From Clostridium sp. (GTDB lineage Bacteria > Bacillota > Clostridia > Clostridiales > Clostridiaceae), in contig SVCK01000080.1 in assembly GCA_015058375.1 (NCBI GenBank), positions 1-33,889 of the forward strand: DNA of 33,889 bases, written 5' to 3'. Every line of letters begins with the position of its first letter. The stretch's first letter is position 1. The position numbers and the translations under genes were made by a program. This document shows positions 1 through 6,859 of this stretch, one piece after another. Under the pieces are notes generated by a model. That model saw only the letters and a program-made list of their open reading frames with translations, made no database searches and was not told where the DNA came from.

Positions 1-10
1 AATCTCATAA

Positions 11-126
11 TCTGGTGATGATGGCGTAGAGGAAACACTCCTTTCCATTCCGAACAGGACAGTTAAGCTCTACAGCGTCGATGGTACTGCACGGGAGACT
101 GTGTGGGAGAGTAGAACGTTGCCAGG
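11..126 (+). rRNA. rrf: 5S ribosomal RNA
   Basis: About 116 nt with the standard Firmicutes 5S features: a 5' end beginning TCTGGTGATGATGGCG, the conserved CATTCCGAACAG loop near 48-59, and a 3' end TTGCCAGG that pairs with the 5' end to close helix I. It lies 6 nt before a tRNA-Phe gene, the usual distal end of a clostridial rRNA operon. The 16S and 23S genes would lie to the left, outside the window. End positions are set by helix I pairing and could be off by 1-2 nt. Confidence 0.95.
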
Positions 127-132
127 TAATAT

Positions 133-208
<76 letters not shown>

Positions 209-217
209 AATAAAAAG

Positions 218-247
218 TCGCTGTAAGATTAGCTTGCAGCGATTTTT
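218..247 (+). terminator. Intrinsic terminator of the rRNA/tRNA-Phe operon
   Basis: A 10-bp stem TCGCTGTAAG/CTTGCAGCGA (one G-U pair) with loop ATTAG is followed by five T residues. It begins 9 nt after the CCA end of tRNA-Phe, as expected for the operon end. Confidence 0.9.
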
Positions 248-320
248 CTTTAAATAAATTTGAGAATATTTAAGTTTAAGTAATTTAATTGCCTTTATAA
301 TGAAATTATTATTTAATTTT

Positions 321-345
321 GAGACTATAAAGTCTCTTTTTTTTT
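321..345 (+). terminator. Second hairpin with T-tract
   Basis: A 6-bp stem GAGACT/AGTCTC with loop ATAA is followed by nine T residues. It sits about 75 nt beyond the operon terminator and just upstream of a TATAAT (360-365) that may serve the next gene. It could be a backup terminator for the very active rRNA operon, or it could end a short transcript starting near the TATAAT at 296-301. Confidence 0.65.
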
Positions 346-398
346 ATACAAAAAACTAATATAATTTAGATGTAATAAATTTACTTAGGAGGTATAAT

Positions 399-1274
399 AT
401 GACTGGGGTTTTAGAAAATGATAAATTAAAAATTATAGTAAATAGTAATGGAGCTGAATTAAATTCAATAATCAATAAAGAGAATAATACAGAATATTTA
501 TGGAATAGAGATCCATTAGGGTGGAAGTATCAAACACCAATATTGTTTCCGATAGTTGGGAAGGTGAAAAATTGTAAATATAAAGTGTGCAATAAGATAT
601 ATGAATTACCTCAGCATGGATTAGCTAGATTGTCAAAGTTTAATGTTGCAGACAAAAATAGAAATAGTATTAAGTTTGAATTAAATTATTCAGAAGAATC
701 GTTAAAAGTGTATCCTTTTAAATTTAAGCTTTATTGTGAATATATACTTGATGATAATCAGATTCAAGTTAAATATACAGTGATTAATAGAAATGATAAG
801 AATATTCTATTCTCTATAGGCTCACACCCTGCTTTTATGTGTCCTAGGGAAGATAATGAAACTATAGATGATTATTATTTAGAATTTAATAAGGAGGAAA
901 ATGCAGCTATTACATTACTTACACAAGAAGGGTATTTGACAAGAAATAAAACACCTTATTTGGTTAATAGTAATGTTATTAATTTGACAAAAGATACATT
1001 TAAAAATGATGCTCTAATTTTTAATAATTTACAATCAAATAGAGTGACTTTAAAATCAAGAAAAAGTACTAAATCAGTAGAAATAGATTTTTCAGGATTC
1101 CCTTATTTAGGAATATGGGCACCTAAAAATGGTGCAAATTTAATTTGTGTTGAACCTTGGTATGGTCATGCTGATTTTTATGATTTCAATGGAGATTTCT
1201 CTGAAAAAGAAGGTATTATATCTTTACAAAAGGATGAAAAATTTGAGTGTTCATATAAAATTATTATTAGCTAG
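399..1274 (+). CDS. Aldose 1-epimerase family protein (LacX-like)
   Basis: A 291-residue cytoplasmic protein resembling the aldose 1-epimerase (galactose mutarotase) superfamily, LacX-like subgroup, which interconverts alpha and beta anomers of aldoses or phosphorylated sugars. Conserved histidines expected at the active site are seen in PQHG (His73) and in SIGSHPAF (His143). The mostly beta-strand character fits the family's supersandwich fold, and there is no signal peptide. ATG at 399 has AGGAGG at 387-392 with 6-nt spacing, so the start is firm. It appears monocistronic: it is preceded by a TATAAT at 360-365 and followed by 91 nt with another -10-like site before the next gene. The substrate cannot be named, and no sugar operon surrounds it. 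Confidence 0.85.
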   Translation: MTGVLENDKLKIIVNSNGAELNSIINKENNTEYLWNRDPLGWKYQTPILFPIVGKVKNCKYKVCNKIYELPQHGLARLSKFNVADKNRNSIKFELNYSEESLKVYPFKFKLYCEYILDDNQIQVKYTVINRNDKNILFSIGSHPAFMCPREDNETIDDYYLEFNKEENAAITLLTQEGYLTRNKTPYLVNSNVINLTKDTFKNDALIFNNLQSNRVTLKSRKSTKSVEIDFSGFPYLGIWAPKNGANLICVEPWYGHADFYDFNGDFSEKEGIISLQKDEKFECSYKIIIS

Positions 1275-1335
1275 ATACTTCAATATATGTAAATTTATAA
1301 GTTGTTATATGTGGCATATACTGTTAAAATATATG

Positions 1336-1341
1336 TATAAT
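1336..1341 (+). promoter_or_regulatory. Probable -10 element of the parvulin gene
   Basis: TATAAT lies 24 nt before the start codon at 1366. No good -35 hexamer is found at 16-18 nt spacing, so this is only a likely promoter. Confidence 0.4.
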
Positions 1342-1365
1342 ATTTAGTTAAAAAGGAGAAAACGA

Positions 1366-2112
1366 ATGGAAAATAAGGTATTAGCCATTGTTGAAGGCAA
1401 CGAAATAACAAGTAATGATCTTAATGAGATTATAGCAAGATATCCAGAACAACAAAGAATGTATATGGATAATGAACAAGGTAGAAAGCAATTATTAGAA
1501 CAAACTATAGCTTTTGAATTGTTTGGTAAATTAGGTGAAGAAATAGAATTAAATAAAACTGATGAATATAAGAAGACAGTAGAAAAGTTATCTAAAGAAA
1601 TATTAATTCAAATGACAATAAATAAAGTTTTATCAGAAGTAACTGTTACAGATGAAGAAGTAAAGAAATATTATGATGATAATAAGGCACAATTTGTTGA
1701 ACCAGCTACTGCTACAGCAAAACATATATTAGTTGCAGATGAAGCTGAGGCTAAAGATATTAAAGCTGAGATAGAAAGTAAATCTATAAGTTTTGAAGAT
1801 GCAGCTAAGAAGTATTCTACATGTCCATCAAAAGAACAAGGTGGAGATTTAGGTAACTTTAGAAAGGGAATGATGGTTCCAGAATTTGAAGAAGCAGCTT
1901 TCAATGCTGAAATAGGAAAAGTTACAGATCCAGTTAAGACTCAATTTGGATATCACTTAATATTAGTTGAAGATAAAACTGAAGAAAAAGAAAAGAAATT
2001 TGAAGATGTAAAAGATCAAGTTACTCAACAACTTATTCAACAAGCTCAACAAAGAAAATATGTTGATATGATTAAAGAATTAGAAGGTAAGTATACTGTA
2101 GAAAGAAAATAG
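1366..2112 (+). CDS. Parvulin-type peptidyl-prolyl cis-trans isomerase (PrsA/SurA-like, no signal peptide)
   Basis: A 248-residue protein. A SurA/PrsA-type helical N-terminal region (about 1-110) is followed by a parvulin rotamase domain (about 113-203). The family motifs TAKHILV (His120), GGDLGNF and FGYHLILV (His197) are present. Such domains accelerate proline isomerisation and help protein folding. Unlike secreted PrsA foldases it has no signal peptide or lipobox, since the N-terminus is the polar MENKVLAIVEGNEIT, so it should act in the cytoplasm. ATG at 1366 has AAGGAG about 8 nt upstream. A strong terminator follows directly, so it is likely monocistronic. Function as a general folding helper is inferred from the domain; clients are unknown. 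Confidence 0.88.
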   Translation: MENKVLAIVEGNEITSNDLNEIIARYPEQQRMYMDNEQGRKQLLEQTIAFELFGKLGEEIELNKTDEYKKTVEKLSKEILIQMTINKVLSEVTVTDEEVKKYYDDNKAQFVEPATATAKHILVADEAEAKDIKAEIESKSISFEDAAKKYSTCPSKEQGGDLGNFRKGMMVPEFEEAAFNAEIGKVTDPVKTQFGYHLILVEDKTEEKEKKFEDVKDQVTQQLIQQAQQRKYVDMIKELEGKYTVERK

Positions 2113-2126
2113 TATTTTAATAGCAA

Positions 2127-2169
2127 ACAGTAGATAGATTTGTGTAAAACAAATTTATCTACTGTTTTT
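2127..2169 (+). terminator. Intrinsic terminator after the parvulin gene
   Basis: A 17-bp stem (arms 2127-2143 and 2149-2165, one G-U pair) with loop GTAAA is followed by TTTTT. It lies between convergent genes. The reverse strand lacks a good T-tract, so it mainly serves the plus-strand gene. Confidence 0.9.
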
Positions 2170-2228
2170 GTGTATTATTACTAATATATATAATGATAAA
2201 AATATTTAAGAAATCAGGATTATTAATT

Positions 2229-2873
2229 TTACATTAATTCTTTATAATCATATATATATTTATCAGCTATGTTAGACAAAATATCTTTATTATGTTTAGA
2301 AGATTTATCATATATTGCAATAACTTTCATATTAGCAGTTTTAGCAGCTTTTACAGCAGTAATTATATCTTCAAATACAATGCATTCTTTAGGTTCTACA
2401 TTTAGCTTATTAGCTGCTAATAAGTAAACGTCTGGATGACTTTTATCCTTTTTAGCTTCATCAGTAGTAGTTATTGCATCGAAATATTGATATATATTAT
2501 TAGCTTTAAGAACGGATTCTATTAAAAGTAAGTTGCTACTAGATGCCAGTCCTATTTTTACGTTATTATTTTTTAAATATTTTAAGTATTCTTCAACTCC
2601 AGGTTTTAATTTTACATTATTAGAATAATGATTAAGAGCCATAGTGTTCCAAGTATTTAGTATATCTTCAATGCTATCATTTAAATTAAATGTGCTTTTG
2701 AAATATAAAGCTACATCTGTAAAACTAAGATGAGATATTTCGTCTTTTAGTTTAGGAGGAACTTTTAAATTTTTAGAAGATAAGAAATCTATATCTATTT
2801 GTTCCCATACCCACATAGAATCTATTAAGGTACCGTCTAAATCAAAAATTGCAGCTTTAATGTTGTTTATCAT
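2229..2873 (-). CDS. HAD-superfamily phosphatase (beta-phosphoglucomutase-like)
   Basis: A 214-residue soluble HAD hydrolase, subfamily IA. Motif I is DLDGT (nucleophile Asp11, acid/base Asp13), followed by a helical cap. Motif II is LASSS near 109-113, the motif III lysine precedes SHPDVYL, and motif IV is VFEDI. This layout is shared by beta-phosphoglucomutases and small sugar-phosphate or nucleotide phosphatases, so the exact substrate is open. The minus-strand start ATG (2871-2873) has GAGGTG at 2878-2883. The gene begins only 27 nt beyond the terminator of tRNA-Pro. Its promoter must therefore overlap that terminator, or it is expressed by read-through from the tRNA. Confidence 0.85.
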   Translation of the reverse strand: MINNIKAAIFDLDGTLIDSMWVWEQIDIDFLSSKNLKVPPKLKDEISHLSFTDVALYFKSTFNLNDSIEDILNTWNTMALNHYSNNVKLKPGVEEYLKYLKNNNVKIGLASSSNLLLIESVLKANNIYQYFDAITTTDEAKKDKSHPDVYLLAANKLNVEPKECIVFEDIITAVKAAKTANMKVIAIYDKSSKHNKDILSNIADKYIYDYKELM

Positions 2874-2892
2874 ATTTCACCTCATATTATTT

Positions 2893-2923
2893 TGTATACG
2901 AAAAAAGGTAGACTATTTGTCTA
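2893..2923 (-). promoter_or_regulatory. Possible promoter of the HAD gene, overlapping the tRNA terminator
   Basis: On the minus strand TAGACA (2918-2923) is followed after 19 nt by TATACA (2893-2898). The -35-like hexamer is part of the terminator stem. The spacing is long, so this is tentative. Confidence 0.3.
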
Positions 2924-2925
2924 CC
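2901..2925 (-). terminator. Intrinsic terminator of tRNA-Pro
   Basis: A 7-bp stem GGTAGAC/GTCTACC with a 5-nt loop is followed on the minus strand by six T residues. The plus strand also has a run of eight T residues (2926-2933), so the element could work in both directions. Confidence 0.88.
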
Positions 2926-2936
2926 TTTTTTTTATA

Positions 2937-3012
2937 TGGTCGGGGTGACAGGTCTCGAACCTGCGACCTCATGGTCCCAAACCATGCGCGCTACCATCTG
3001 CGCCACACCCCG
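2937..3012 (-). tRNA. tRNA-Pro (TGG)
   Basis: A 76-nt cloverleaf on the minus strand with encoded CCA. The acceptor stem is CGGGGTG/CACCCCG, the anticodon stem is CATGG/CCATG, and loop TTTGGGA gives anticodon TGG (plus-strand 2977-2979). The T-arm is CAGG-TTCGAGA-CCTG. It stands alone with its own consensus promoter and terminator. Confidence 0.97.
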
Positions 3013-3023
3013 AAACAAGTAAT

Positions 3024-3052
3024 ATTATATACAAAGTTTTGCAAAAAGTCAA
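3024..3052 (-). promoter_or_regulatory. SigA-type promoter of tRNA-Pro
   Basis: On the minus strand TTGACT (3047-3052), a 17-nt spacer and TATAAT (3024-3029) lie 11 nt before the tRNA 5' end. This is near-consensus, as expected for a stable-RNA gene. Confidence 0.88.
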
Positions 3053-3165
3053 ACATATATTCATATTTTTTAATTGAAAATATTTACATGAAAGAGAAAA
3101 GATAAGAATATATAAGTATATGTGAACTATTGGGAGATATACAAAAATGACGAAAGTTAAGTGAA

Positions 3166-3194
3166 TTGTCATTTTAGTAGAAAAATGATATAAT
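3166..3194 (+). promoter_or_regulatory. Extended -10 promoter of the NlpC/P60 hydrolase gene
   Basis: TTGTCA (3166-3171), a 17-nt spacer and TATAAT (3189-3194) preceded by TGA, an extended -10. An inverted repeat AAAATGAC/GTCATTTT (3144-3151 and 3168-3175) overlaps the -35 hexamer and might be an operator. A second TATAAT at 3209-3214 lacks a good -35. Confidence 0.75.
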
Positions 3195-3238
3195 TAGAAT
3201 AAGTTTTATATAATAGTGATGTATGTGTGAAGGGAGGG

Positions 3239-3255
3239 ATGGTCAGACAGACCAT
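3239..3255 (+). promoter_or_regulatory. Hairpin between Shine-Dalgarno and start codon
   Basis: AGGGAGGG (3231-3238) is followed at once by a 6-bp stem ATGGTC/GACCAT with loop AGACA (3239-3255), then 5 nt, then ATG at 3261. In linear sequence the ribosome site is about 22 nt from the start, too far for normal use. With the hairpin folded the effective spacing becomes about 5 nt. See findings. Confidence 0.6.
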
Positions 3256-3260
3256 TGTTA

Positions 3261-4484
3261 ATGAAAAAAAAGATAGTATCAGCTATATTAGCTGGCTTAT
3301 TTGTTGTAACATCAGTAGCACAAACAGTTAGCGCTGTGCCACAAGTGAGTGAAGATGTGAAAAATGAATTTAAGCAAAAACAAGAAAAGTATAATGAATT
3401 AGTAGAAAAGGTACAAGTCCTAGATAATGAAATAAGTGAATTAGTAGTAAAAATAAATGATAATAATCAGCAAGTAGATAATATAAATTCAGAAGTTGAG
3501 AATGTAAATAAAGAAATTGAACAAATAAAAGTAAACATAGAAGATCAAGAACAAATTTTAGGGACAAGACTAAGAGAAATTTATAAAACTGGTGGACAGG
3601 CTAGTTATATTTCAATTTTATTCTCAGCTGATAGTTTTAGTGATTTAATAAGTAAAATAGATAACGCTAAAACATTAATAGACTTAGATAGAAAAGCAGT
3701 AAGTGAATTAAATGATAGTAAGAGTGAACTTGATAAAAAGGTAAATACTCTTGAAGAAAAAGCAAAAGAAATTGAAAGCTTAAATGCTGAAATTAAAGAA
3801 GAAAAGCAAAAGACAGATGCTAAAAAAGCTGATCAAGAAGCTATTCTTCAACAAGCAAAACAAGAAAAAGAAAATTTCGAAAGAGAAAATATAATTCCAA
3901 TAGAAACAGAAGCTGTAACACCATGGATTCAACAAGCAACTAATAGTAATAGTTCTATTGATGAAATTAGCTCTGCTATTAGTTTATTGGAAGCATATAA
4001 GAATCAATTACAATCTAAAGAAGTAATTAGTAAAGTTGATGATGCTATAGCTAAAGCAAAAGCTCTTAAAAAACAAAAAGTAGCACAACAAACTGCAAGT
4101 ACTAATAGAGGTTCAACAGTAGATACAAGTATACCTGTTTCTCAAGATGCGGTTAAATTGATAGAATATGCACAAAGATTTTTAGGAATTCCATATCTTT
4201 GGGGCGGTACAACACCAAGTGGATTTGACTGTTCAGGATTTACTTCGTATGTTTATAGAAATGCAGCAGGAATAAATATTGGAAGAACTACATATGACCA
4301 AGTAAATGCTGGAAGACAAGTATCACAAGATCAGTTAAGAGTAGGAGATTTAGTCTTTCCACATGCTGGACATGTAGGAATATATGTTGGAAATGGACAA
4401 ATGATTCATGCTCCACAAACTGGAGATGTTATTAAGATATCAAGAGTAAATAGATTCTATAAAGGAATAAGAGTATTAAATTAG
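3261..4484 (+). CDS. Secreted coiled-coil NlpC/P60 (C40) peptidoglycan endopeptidase
   Basis: A 407-residue exported cell-wall hydrolase. Residues 1-25 are a signal peptide (MKKK, hydrophobic core, VSA cleavage site). Residues about 30-235 are rich in Glu, Lys and Gln heptads and form a long coiled coil of the PcsB/CwlO type. After a linker, residues about 296-407 form an NlpC/P60 domain with Cys324 (DCSG), His371 (GHVGIYVG) and His383 (MIHAPQ) as the catalytic triad, cutting stem peptides. Coiled-coil hydrolases of this design are held inactive until switched on by FtsEX, which is encoded at 19241-20807; a link here is inferred. ATG 3261 begins a proper signal peptide; TTG 3255 is the only close alternative. 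The leader is unusual, with a hairpin between ribosome site and start. A strong terminator follows. Confidence 0.92.
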   Translation: MKKKIVSAILAGLFVVTSVAQTVSAVPQVSEDVKNEFKQKQEKYNELVEKVQVLDNEISELVVKINDNNQQVDNINSEVENVNKEIEQIKVNIEDQEQILGTRLREIYKTGGQASYISILFSADSFSDLISKIDNAKTLIDLDRKAVSELNDSKSELDKKVNTLEEKAKEIESLNAEIKEEKQKTDAKKADQEAILQQAKQEKENFERENIIPIETEAVTPWIQQATNSNSSIDEISSAISLLEAYKNQLQSKEVISKVDDAIAKAKALKKQKVAQQTASTNRGSTVDTSIPVSQDAVKLIEYAQRFLGIPYLWGGTTPSGFDCSGFTSYVYRNAAGINIGRTTYDQVNAGRQVSQDQLRVGDLVFPHAGHVGIYVGNGQMIHAPQTGDVIKISRVNRFYKGIRVLN

Positions 4485-4501
4485 TAAGATTAAAATGTAC
4501 A

Positions 4502-4536
4502 AGCTGTGTTGAATAATAATTTCAACACAGCTTTTT
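4502..4536 (+). terminator. Intrinsic terminator after the hydrolase gene
   Basis: A 12-bp stem AGCTGTGTTGAA/TTCAACACAGCT with a 7-nt loop, followed by T residues to 4536. Confidence 0.92.
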
Positions 4537-4598
4537 GATTTGTTACATTAAATGATATATACTATATAATAAAAAGATAATGTTATGAGGATGATTTA

Positions 4599-5342
4599 AT
4601 GAAAGATATTCAGATATTTGAAGATGAATCACTTGATGATTTACAACTTAAAGGATTAAATTTAATTCAAAAAAAAAGTGCTTTTAGATTTGGAATAGAT
4701 GCAGTTTTGTTAGCGGATTTTGCAAATGTTAAGAATAAATTTAGAGTTATTGATTTATGTACTGGAACTGGAATTGTACCATTTTTATTATATGGCAAAT
4801 ATAATCCAAATGAAATTGTTGGCCTTGAAATTCAAGATGATATGGTAGAAATGGCCAATAGAAGTGTTAAATTAAATGATTTAGAAGATAAGATAAAATT
4901 TTGCCAAGGTGATTTGAAGAATATAGATTTGTTAAAAACATTGGGAAAATTTGATGTTTTAACAGTAAATCCACCTTATAAATTGAATAATGCTGGGATA
5001 AAAAATACATCTGATAAATTGGCTATAGCAAGACATGAAATATTATGTAATTTAGAGGATGTAATAAAAGCGGCAAGAACACTTTTAAAAGATAATGGAA
5101 GAATGTTTATAGTACATAGACCTGAAAGACTTGCAGATATAATTACTTTGATGAGAAAGTATAAAATTGAACCTAAAAGGATAAAAATGGTTCATCCAAC
5201 TTGTAATAAAGCTCCTAATATTGTTCTTGTTGAAGGACAAAGAGATGGTGGACAATTTTTAAAATGGGAAGCACCTCTTTATGTACATAATCTAGAAGGT
5301 GGATATAGTGAGGAAATAGATAAAATATATGGAAGAAGTTGA
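4599..5342 (+). CDS. trmN6: tRNA1(Val) (adenine37-N6)-methyltransferase family protein
   Basis: A 247-residue class I SAM-dependent methyltransferase of the TrmN6/YfiC (YabB in Bacillus) family. The SAM-binding motif I is DLCTGTG (52-58), and the amino-methyltransferase motif is NPPY (124-127), which flips the target base and positions its amino group. The family methylates A37 of tRNA-Val in Escherichia coli; the target in clostridia is assumed. The end of the gene reads into the start region of rsmI, so the two are translationally coupled. The order yabB-rsmI-abrB matches Bacillus subtilis, which supports the call. The start ATG is preceded by the modest ribosome site GAGG. Confidence 0.88.
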   Translation: MKDIQIFEDESLDDLQLKGLNLIQKKSAFRFGIDAVLLADFANVKNKFRVIDLCTGTGIVPFLLYGKYNPNEIVGLEIQDDMVEMANRSVKLNDLEDKIKFCQGDLKNIDLLKTLGKFDVLTVNPPYKLNNAGIKNTSDKLAIARHEILCNLEDVIKAARTLLKDNGRMFIVHRPERLADIITLMRKYKIEPKRIKMVHPTCNKAPNIVLVEGQRDGGQFLKWEAPLYVHNLEGGYSEEIDKIYGRS

Positions 5343-5349
5343 TAGTAGT

Positions 5350-6195
5350 ATGAGTACAGGAAAGATATATTTAGTTCCTACACCGATAGGAAATTTAAAA
5401 GATATAACATTAAGAGCATTAGAAGTGTTAAAAAAAGTAGATATAGTGGCAGCAGAGGATACTAGACAGACATTAAAATTACTTAATCATTTTGAAATAA
5501 AAAAAACATTAATTAGTTATCATCAACATAATGAACAAGGGAAAAGTGAAGATATTTTACAATTGATAGAAGAAGGGAAAAGTATAGCAATAGTTACAGA
5601 TGCGGGAACTCCAGGAATTTCAGATCCAGGAGCAGTTATTGTGCAAAAATGTATACAAAATAATTATGAATTTGAAGTTTTACCAGGAGCAACAGCTATA
5701 ACAACGGCTTTAGTGTATTCTGGATTAGATACAACTAAGTTTATTTTTAGAGGATTTATATCTAGAGAAAATAAAGAAAGGAAGCAACTTTTTGAAGAAG
5801 TAAGAGATTCAAAAGAAACATTAATATTTTATGAGTCACCTCATAGATTGTTAAATACATTATCAATATTAATGAAGGAACTTGGTAATAGGAAGATTTC
5901 AGTTTGTAGAGAATTAACAAAACTTCATGAAGAAATAACAAGAGGTAGTATAGAAGAAGTTATAGAAGTTTTTTCAAATAGAACAATAAAAGGTGAATTT
6001 GTTTTAGTTGTTGAAGGAAAAACTCAGGATGAAATAGATAGAGAACATAGAGAACAATGGCAAGATTTATCAATAGAAGAGCATATTATTAGTGTTATGA
6101 ATCAAGGATTATCGAAAAAAGAAGCTATAAAAAGAGTTGCTAAAGAACGTGGAATGCAAAAAAATGAAGTTTATAAAATAGCAACAGAAATTTAG
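5350..6195 (+). CDS. rsmI: 16S rRNA (cytidine1402-2'-O)-methyltransferase
   Basis: A 281-residue tetrapyrrole-methylase-fold enzyme that 2'-O-methylates C1402 in the ribosomal P-site. Signature motifs are VPTPIGNL (near 9-16), EDTRQT, DAGTPGISDPG, FYESPHRLL and GEFVLVVEG, and the C-terminal RsmI helix-turn-helix segment ends NEVYKIA. ATG 5350 was chosen because it places the family's first strand (KIYLVPTPIG) near the N-terminus and has GGAAGAAG upstream. ATG 5329 would add seven residues and overlap trmN6 by 14 nt. It forms an operon with trmN6 and ends at a terminator shared with convergent abrB. Confidence 0.95.
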   Translation: MSTGKIYLVPTPIGNLKDITLRALEVLKKVDIVAAEDTRQTLKLLNHFEIKKTLISYHQHNEQGKSEDILQLIEEGKSIAIVTDAGTPGISDPGAVIVQKCIQNNYEFEVLPGATAITTALVYSGLDTTKFIFRGFISRENKERKQLFEEVRDSKETLIFYESPHRLLNTLSILMKELGNRKISVCRELTKLHEEITRGSIEEVIEVFSNRTIKGEFVLVVEGKTQDEIDREHREQWQDLSIEEHIISVMNQGLSKKEAIKRVAKERGMQKNEVYKIATEI

Positions 6196-6201
6196 GTATA
6201 T

Positions 6202-6234
6202 AAAAAAGACCTCTAGGGGATAGAGGCCTTTTTT
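6202..6234. terminator. Bidirectional terminator between rsmI and abrB
   Basis: Stem CCTCTA/TAGAGG with loop GGGGA is extended past one A-C mismatch by AAAAAAG/CTTTTTT. The A- and T-tracts on either side give a T-run in both directions, fitting the convergent genes rsmI (plus) and abrB (minus). Confidence 0.9.
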
Positions 6235-6275
6235 ATAACAAAAAATTTGGGGATGTTTTTTGTTAAATTTAAAAA

Positions 6276-6524
6276 CTAGATTCTTGAATTTTTCATTTCT
6301 TCAAGGCAGTTTTTACAAATGTTTTTACCTTTATAATTTATAACGTCTCTAGCATCTCCGCAGAATATACAAGCTGGTTCATATTTCTTTAATATGATTT
6401 GTTCACCATCTACATATATTTCTAAAGCATCTTTTTCTGCTATGTCTAAAGTTCTTCTTAATTCTATAGGAATAACTATTCTCCCTAATTCGTCTACTCT
6501 TCTTACTACACCTGTTGATTTCAT
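6276..6524 (-). CDS. abrB: AbrB-family transition-state regulator
   Basis: An 82-residue DNA-binding protein. Residues 1-50 are a near-textbook AbrB/SpoVT swapped-hairpin domain (MKSTGVVRRVDELGR, IPIELRRTL, EIYVDGEQIILKKY). The C-terminal part differs from Bacillus AbrB: it carries Cys52-x2-Cys55 and Cys70-x2-Cys73, a probable zinc-ribbon, then a short basic tail. AbrB dimerises and represses post-exponential and sporulation genes; its own gene is normally repressed by Spo0A~P. ATG 6522-6524 has AGGAGG at 6533-6538. Two good promoters and a Spo0A-type box lie upstream. Clostridia carry several AbrB paralogues, so the name is by family and by its position beside trmN6-rsmI. Confidence 0.92.
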   Translation of the reverse strand: MKSTGVVRRVDELGRIVIPIELRRTLDIAEKDALEIYVDGEQIILKKYEPACIFCGDARDVINYKGKNICKNCLEEMKNSRI

Positions 6525-6551
6525 TTAAGTTTCCTCCTCGTATTTGCATCA

Positions 6552-6558
6552 TTCGACA
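6552..6558 (-). promoter_or_regulatory. Spo0A box (0A box) downstream of abrB P1
   Basis: On the minus strand TGTCGAA matches the 0A box consensus exactly and begins 12 bp downstream of the proximal -10, about +6 to +12. A degenerate second copy TGCAAAT follows 3 bp later. In B. subtilis, Spo0A~P represses abrB from 0A boxes placed just after the transcription start. The same geometry here makes this a credible operator. Confidence 0.7.
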
Positions 6559-6570
6559 TTTTACTATGCT

Positions 6571-6599
6571 ATCTTACCAAAAATGTAATATAAAGTCAA
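6571..6599 (-). promoter_or_regulatory. abrB proximal promoter P1
   Basis: TTGACT (6594-6599), 17-nt spacer, TAAGAT (6571-6576), all on the minus strand. The predicted 5' UTR is about 40 nt. Confidence 0.75.
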
Positions 6600-6659
6600 C
6601 CTAAAATGTGAACAATATTTTTTAACTTACAAATTTCTCTATAAACTATGTATAAATAG

Positions 6660-6688
6660 AATATACTACCATTTTTTGAAATTGTCAA
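6660..6688 (-). promoter_or_regulatory. abrB distal promoter P2
   Basis: TTGACA (6683-6688), 17-nt spacer, TATATT (6660-6665) on the minus strand, about 90 bp upstream of P1 and facing the same way. Two promoters are also known for abrB in B. subtilis. Confidence 0.65.
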
Positions 6689-6859
6689 TACTTTACATTT
6701 AAAAATAATATTATACAGAAATATTTTTTTATTCTTATAGTGGTATATAATTCTTGTTAAGTAAATAATATAATACAAAAATGATTTAAAATCAAGTGGA
6801 ATAATCATTTTTCTTTGAAATTTGAAAGAATACCATATATTGTTTTTTAAATAGTAATT

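Noticed and set aside
1147-1347. A 66-codon frame overlapping the end of the epimerase gene
   Set aside because: Out-of-frame shadow with no ribosome site; it extends into the next promoter.
2860-3105. An 81-codon plus-strand frame containing GRGDRSRTCDLMVPNHARY
   Set aside because: It is the translated antisense of tRNA-Pro and its flanks, a well-known source of false protein entries.
6596-6808. A 70-codon minus-strand frame upstream of abrB
   Set aside because: Low-complexity Ile/Tyr/Lys/Phe composition typical of AT-rich DNA, no ribosome site, and it overlaps the abrB promoter region.
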